This document shows positions 60,704-64,000 of a stretch of 64,000 nucleotides of DNA, piece after piece (positions within the stretch are counted from its first letter, which is position 1; each line of letters starts with the position of its first letter). The notes under the pieces are model-generated. The model made no database searches. It was not told where the DNA came from and was given only the letters and a program-made list of their open reading frames with translations. A program made the position numbers and the translations under genes. Source of the DNA: Verrucomicrobium sp. BvORR106 (GTDB lineage: Bacteria > Verrucomicrobiota > Verrucomicrobiia > Verrucomicrobiales > Verrucomicrobiaceae); assembly GCF_000739655.1 (NCBI RefSeq), contig NZ_BATR01000118.1, forward strand, positions 101,978-165,977. The letters run 5' to 3'.

Positions 60704-63523
60704 TTATTTGATGTCGTCGGACTTCAGATACGCGACGATATCGGCCAGAGCTTGGGCGTTGAGGGCCATCATGTCGGCGGTGAACATGAGGGAGTGTTTC
60801 ATGCCGGTGTTGGACTTGATGAGGCGCTTGGGCACGGCCTGGATGACGCCGCCCATGGACTTGATCTGCACGGGGTCGTCGTTGCTGAGGACCATGCCGT
60901 CGATAGTGACGCCGTCCTTGGTGACGATGCGCTTGCCTTCATAACCGTGGGCGATGTCGCCGGAGGGATTGATGATGGCGTTGAGCAGCACTTCACGGGT
61001 CTGGGTCTTGCCGAAGACGGTGAGGTCGGGACCGAAGTCCACGCCGGGTTCGCCGATCTTGTGGCAGGTGTAGCAGGTGGCGACGGCGATCTTGCCGCGG
61101 GCGGCATCGCCTTGCAGCTTGAGGATGTCCTCCACCGGGGGCAGGGTTGACGGGGTGGTGGGCAACTCAGGCGAGACGAAGGGCGTGAGGGCGACGTCGG
61201 CATCCGCATCATAGATGCCGCGCTCCTTCAGGGCGTCGGTGAGGCCGTAGTCCTTCCAGAGGCCAGCGCGGCGGTTGAAGAGCCACCAGAGGGTGTCGCC
61301 TTTGAGCGGGGAGTCTTTGACCTCGGCGATCTCCACCATAGCCAAGGCGGCGAAGGGCGACTTGATGAAGGCGAGGGAGTCGAGCGCGAGCTTGCGCTGC
61401 TCCCGGCTGAGCTTGCTGGAGAGGATGCGGGCCTTGAGCGCGGGGACGGCATCCGGCGGGCTGAGGCGCCAGGTGAGCCTGGCAAAGGCATCACTCCAAG
61501 CTTCGGGATCCGCCTTGCCATCGGGCAGGGCTTCCTTGATCGCGGCATAAAGGGCGCGGGTGTTGCCCTCTGCACCGAGGCCGAGAGCCTCCAGATAGGT
61601 CCGATCCTTGCCGTCAAAACGCTTGGCGACTTCTACCAGAATCGGGCCGCTCTGGGCGAACGGCACATCGCGCAGGCTCAGGGCTACTTCACGACGCACA
61701 GCGGGGGAGGCATCGGACGCCATCTTCGTGGCCATGGTGACGACGTTGTGATTCGCACGGCGCAGGGCACGGTAAGCGATGACCCGAGTCTGTTCCTCCT
61801 TGGCGGTCAGCAGGGGCTCTACCTTGGCCACCCCGGCAGGGCCCATCTGGGCGAGCAGCCAGATGGCGCGGGCGGCGAGGTAGGGATTCTTCTCCTGAAG
61901 CAAAGCGGCGACGGCTGGCGCGGCTTTTCCACCCTGGGCCTTCAGGCGGGTGAAGCCGGCGTAGCGGACATTCGGAGCGGGGCTCTTCAGCGCGGCGATC
62001 TGGCCTTCGGTCGTGTTCAGGTCAAACTTGGGCACCACGGACTTGAAGCCCTTGGGCGCGATGCGGTAGATCGTGCCGGAGGTGGTGTTGTCGAGGTCGG
62101 CATGGCCGCCCACGCGGGCATCGAACCAGTCCGCCACATAGAGTGCGCCGTCTGGGCCCACCGTGACATCGCTGGGGCGGAAGAGGGTATTGAGCTCTGA
62201 GGTCACGCTATTGGTGCCGCCGAGGAAATCAGAACCGGCAAACTTGCCCTCCTTGTTGGAGGTGAGGAAGTCAAAGCGCTCCAGCTTGAAGCCTGCGCCG
62301 TCGGGTTTCGGGAGATAACCAAAGATGACGTTGCGGCCGGCTTCGCAGGCAAGCAGCAGCCCCTGCCACTTGTCGCCCAGGGCGCCGTTCTCATAGTAGG
62401 CCACACCCGTGGGCGAGCCGCCCCCGTACACGTCGCCAGCAGGCATGGTGCCGGGGTCTTCCTGACGCCACTCGGCGGTGGGGATCTTCTGCCCGGGGCG
62501 GCGATCGGCGGCCCAGGCGCGCTGGCCATCGGCGGAGGCAAATCCGGCGTTGCCAAACTCCAGCACGGGAGTGACGCGGCAGGCCGGCGGGTCGTCGTTG
62601 TCGCTCTGGTAGATATCGCCAAAGGAGTTCACCGCCTGCTCATAGCTGTTGCGGAAGTTGTGGGCGATGACGTTGACGTTCGAGCCATCCGGATTCATGC
62701 GGGCGAGGAAACCACCGATCCACACGTGGCCGTCGTCGCTCTTCTGGCCGGCAATGGTGCTGGGGTCCACGACCTGCTTGCCATTCTGGTGCACATAGGG
62801 GCTGCCCATGCGGAAGGTTTTGCCGGACTTGTCTTTGAAAAGAGCTCCGGTGTTACCCTGGTTGAAGTACCACTGACCGTCCGGACCGGCGGTGACAGAG
62901 TGCAGGCTGTGATCATGGCTGCGGCCGTTGAAGCCGGTGAGCAGAATATCGCGCTTGTCCACGGCGGGGTCGAACTTGCCATCGCGGTTCACATCCGTGT
63001 ACACGAGCAGGTCGGGCGGCTGGGAAACGATGAGCTGGTTGTCCAGCACAGCCACGCCGAGCGGTGCGAGGAAACCGGTCTCCTGGAGGAAGGTGTCAGA
63101 CTTGTCGGCCTTGCCGTCGCCATCGGAATCCTCCAGAATAACAATGCGGTCGCCTTCCTTCTGGCGGCCGCTGTGGCTGCGGTAGTTGACCCCCTCAGCG
63201 ACCCAAAGGCGGCCGTCCTTGTCGAAATCGATGTTGGTGGGGTTGTGCAGCTGCGGAGTGGTGGCCCAGACGGTGACTTCCAAACCCTCTGGCACGGCGA
63301 AGAGATCCGTCGGTACAATCGTCGGCGTCGGAAGGGCCGGGGGCGGGGTGGGTGTGGGAGTCGCCGCTGGAGCGGGGCTCGCAGTGGGATTGGCTGGGGC
63401 GGCCGCTGCGGGGGCGGGAGCCGGAGCCGGAGTCTGCCCGGGAAGGGCGACACTCAGAGAGGACGAAAGAAGGGAAGTGGCGAGGGTGGCCCCAACGGCC
63501 GGGCGGAAGAATCTGGGAAGCAT
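60704..63523 (-). CDS. PVC-type cytochrome c/glucose dehydrogenase-like protein
   Basis: 939 residues, exported (MLPRFFRPAVGATLATSLLSSSLSVALPG) with an Ala/Pro linker to about residue 65. Order of domains: a beta-propeller of the sugar dehydrogenase/DUF7133 type (GLEVTVWATTPQLHNPTNID through VGPDGALYVADWFDARVGGH, about 75-495), a HEAT-like helical region (about 510-760), and a C-terminal cytochrome c domain with CYTCH near residue 816 and a distal Met region (VQIKSMGG). This architecture is a hallmark of Planctomycetes and Verrucomicrobia and is tied to oxidative sugar breakdown in the periplasm. Substrate unknown. Confidence 0.95.
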   Translation of the reverse strand: MLPRFFRPAVGATLATSLLSSSLSVALPGQTPAPAPAPAAAAPANPTASPAPAATPTPTPPPALPTPTIVPTDLFAVPEGLEVTVWATTPQLHNPTNIDFDKDGRLWVAEGVNYRSHSGRQKEGDRIVILEDSDGDGKADKSDTFLQETGFLAPLGVAVLDNQLIVSQPPDLLVYTDVNRDGKFDPAVDKRDILLTGFNGRSHDHSLHSVTAGPDGQWYFNQGNTGALFKDKSGKTFRMGSPYVHQNGKQVVDPSTIAGQKSDDGHVWIGGFLARMNPDGSNVNVIAHNFRNSYEQAVNSFGDIYQSDNDDPPACRVTPVLEFGNAGFASADGQRAWAADRRPGQKIPTAEWRQEDPGTMPAGDVYGGGSPTGVAYYENGALGDKWQGLLLACEAGRNVIFGYLPKPDGAGFKLERFDFLTSNKEGKFAGSDFLGGTNSVTSELNTLFRPSDVTVGPDGALYVADWFDARVGGHADLDNTTSGTIYRIAPKGFKSVVPKFDLNTTEGQIAALKSPAPNVRYAGFTRLKAQGGKAAPAVAALLQEKNPYLAARAIWLLAQMGPAGVAKVEPLLTAKEEQTRVIAYRALRRANHNVVTMATKMASDASPAVRREVALSLRDVPFAQSGPILVEVAKRFDGKDRTYLEALGLGAEGNTRALYAAIKEALPDGKADPEAWSDAFARLTWRLSPPDAVPALKARILSSKLSREQRKLALDSLAFIKSPFAALAMVEIAEVKDSPLKGDTLWWLFNRRAGLWKDYGLTDALKERGIYDADADVALTPFVSPELPTTPSTLPPVEDILKLQGDAARGKIAVATCYTCHKIGEPGVDFGPDLTVFGKTQTREVLLNAIINPSGDIAHGYEGKRIVTKDGVTIDGMVLSNDDPVQIKSMGGVIQAVPKRLIKSNTGMKHSLMFTADMMALNAQALADIVAYLKSDDIK

Positions 63524-63659
63524 GGCAGGAAAACGATGCTTCTAACGCCAAAGTATTCTATGCACAATCGGACATTTGTTCATGAAAAACCTGAGCCCAT
63601 TCTGCAAGAATGGGGTTCAGAAGTGCGGGGGCGTTTGGCTATGATGAGCCCTGGCCGGA

Positions 63660-63995
63660 CTATTCCTGCCCTTCGAGAGCTTTGCACGGACCTAGTACCT
63701 CACGCAGGATGAATGCCTGCTTGTAGCCGTGGGTGGTCTTGAGCATGTCCGTCAGCGGATGGGCTCTTCTCGCAGGGACCACGGTGGCCAGCACGAGGCG
63801 CTCTGGCGACTCGGAGGTGGATTGGGCGGCTGCGGCCCGCGAAATATGGGCAGATGTCGAAACGGCTGCGGGTGGGGTTGCCGGGCGGGAAGCCTGGGGG
63901 AGCGTGGGAGGGCGTGATGGCCGGGCTGGGGCTGAGGGGGCGGCAGCGGGGTGGGGAGAACTCACGTCTTCGATGCTGCGGCGCAGCGAGTCCAT
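63660..63995 (-). CDS. Hypothetical protein, possibly cut by the window edge
   Basis: At least 111 residues, with an ATG five bases from the window end; the frame may continue beyond it. The N-terminal two thirds are Ala/Pro/Ser-rich and probably disordered. The C-terminus ERLVLATVVPARRAHPLTDM then LKTTHGYKQAFILREVLGPC looks like a conserved short module. Family not recognised. Confidence 0.6.
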   Translation of the reverse strand: MDSLRRSIEDVSSPHPAAAPSAPARPSRPPTLPQASRPATPPAAVSTSAHISRAAAAQSTSESPERLVLATVVPARRAHPLTDMLKTTHGYKQAFILREVLGPCKALEGQE

Positions 63996-64000
63996 GAGAT

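Overview
The window comes from a GC-rich Gram-negative bacterium, most probably a member of Verrucomicrobiota (Verrucomicrobium/Prosthecobacter-like; this is an inference). The evidence is a large PVC-type cytochrome with a CxxCH site, two SHD1-like domain proteins, a ThuA protein and a Tat-exported Gfo/Idh/MocA oxidoreductase, a secreted Cys-type sulfatase, carboxynorspermidine decarboxylase and an orphan CesT-like type III secretion chaperone. Nothing in the window is a plasmid or phage hallmark. It reads as chromosome with one foreign-looking insert.

Layout. 0-10.6 kb is an envelope region: a sulfatase between two paralogous outer-membrane proteins, several exported proteins, two beta-barrels that share an upstream 24-bp motif, and two tandem AraC-type regulators. 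10.6-18.7 kb is core metabolism: coaD-yceD-rpmF and plsX-fabH on the minus strand (a terminator sits between rpmF and plsX), aat, the CesT-like gene and ileS-lspA. 18.8-25.7 kb holds a chorismate-lyase-like protein next to a HemW-like radical SAM protein, a PQQ-type propeller, a cysteine-rich protein, an exported oxidoreductase and coiled-coil envelope proteins. 25.8-33.8 kb carries a methyltransferase and a two-domain glycosyltransferase, then a minus-strand block of flotillin, NfeD-like protein, Tat protein and hydrolase. 33.9-37.5 kb is a complete sugar ABC importer. 37.5-48.9 kb is mixed housekeeping: nspC, YidB, lipoate ligase, rhodanese, two glycosyltransferases, a BASS-family transporter and a DUF4328 protein.

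49-55 kb is the accessory part. A decayed tandem copy of the BASS transporter is followed by an AT-rich block with a Shedu (DUF4263)-like nuclease, an ISL3-type transposase remnant, an Mrr-like PD-(D/E)xK protein and a large P-loop ATPase, then a frameshifted four-helix-bundle gene. The nuclease and ATPase run on one strand with no recognised restriction-modification partner. They are the best candidate here for an uncharacterised anti-phage system.

55-64 kb returns to GC-rich sequence: thiC under a TPP riboswitch with a visible intrinsic terminator, ThuA, tRNA-Leu(CAA), a cluster of REP-like palindromes, an SHD1-like protein, the PVC cytochrome and a gene cut by the window edge. Intergenic DNA from 57 to 60.7 kb is unusually rich in short repeats.
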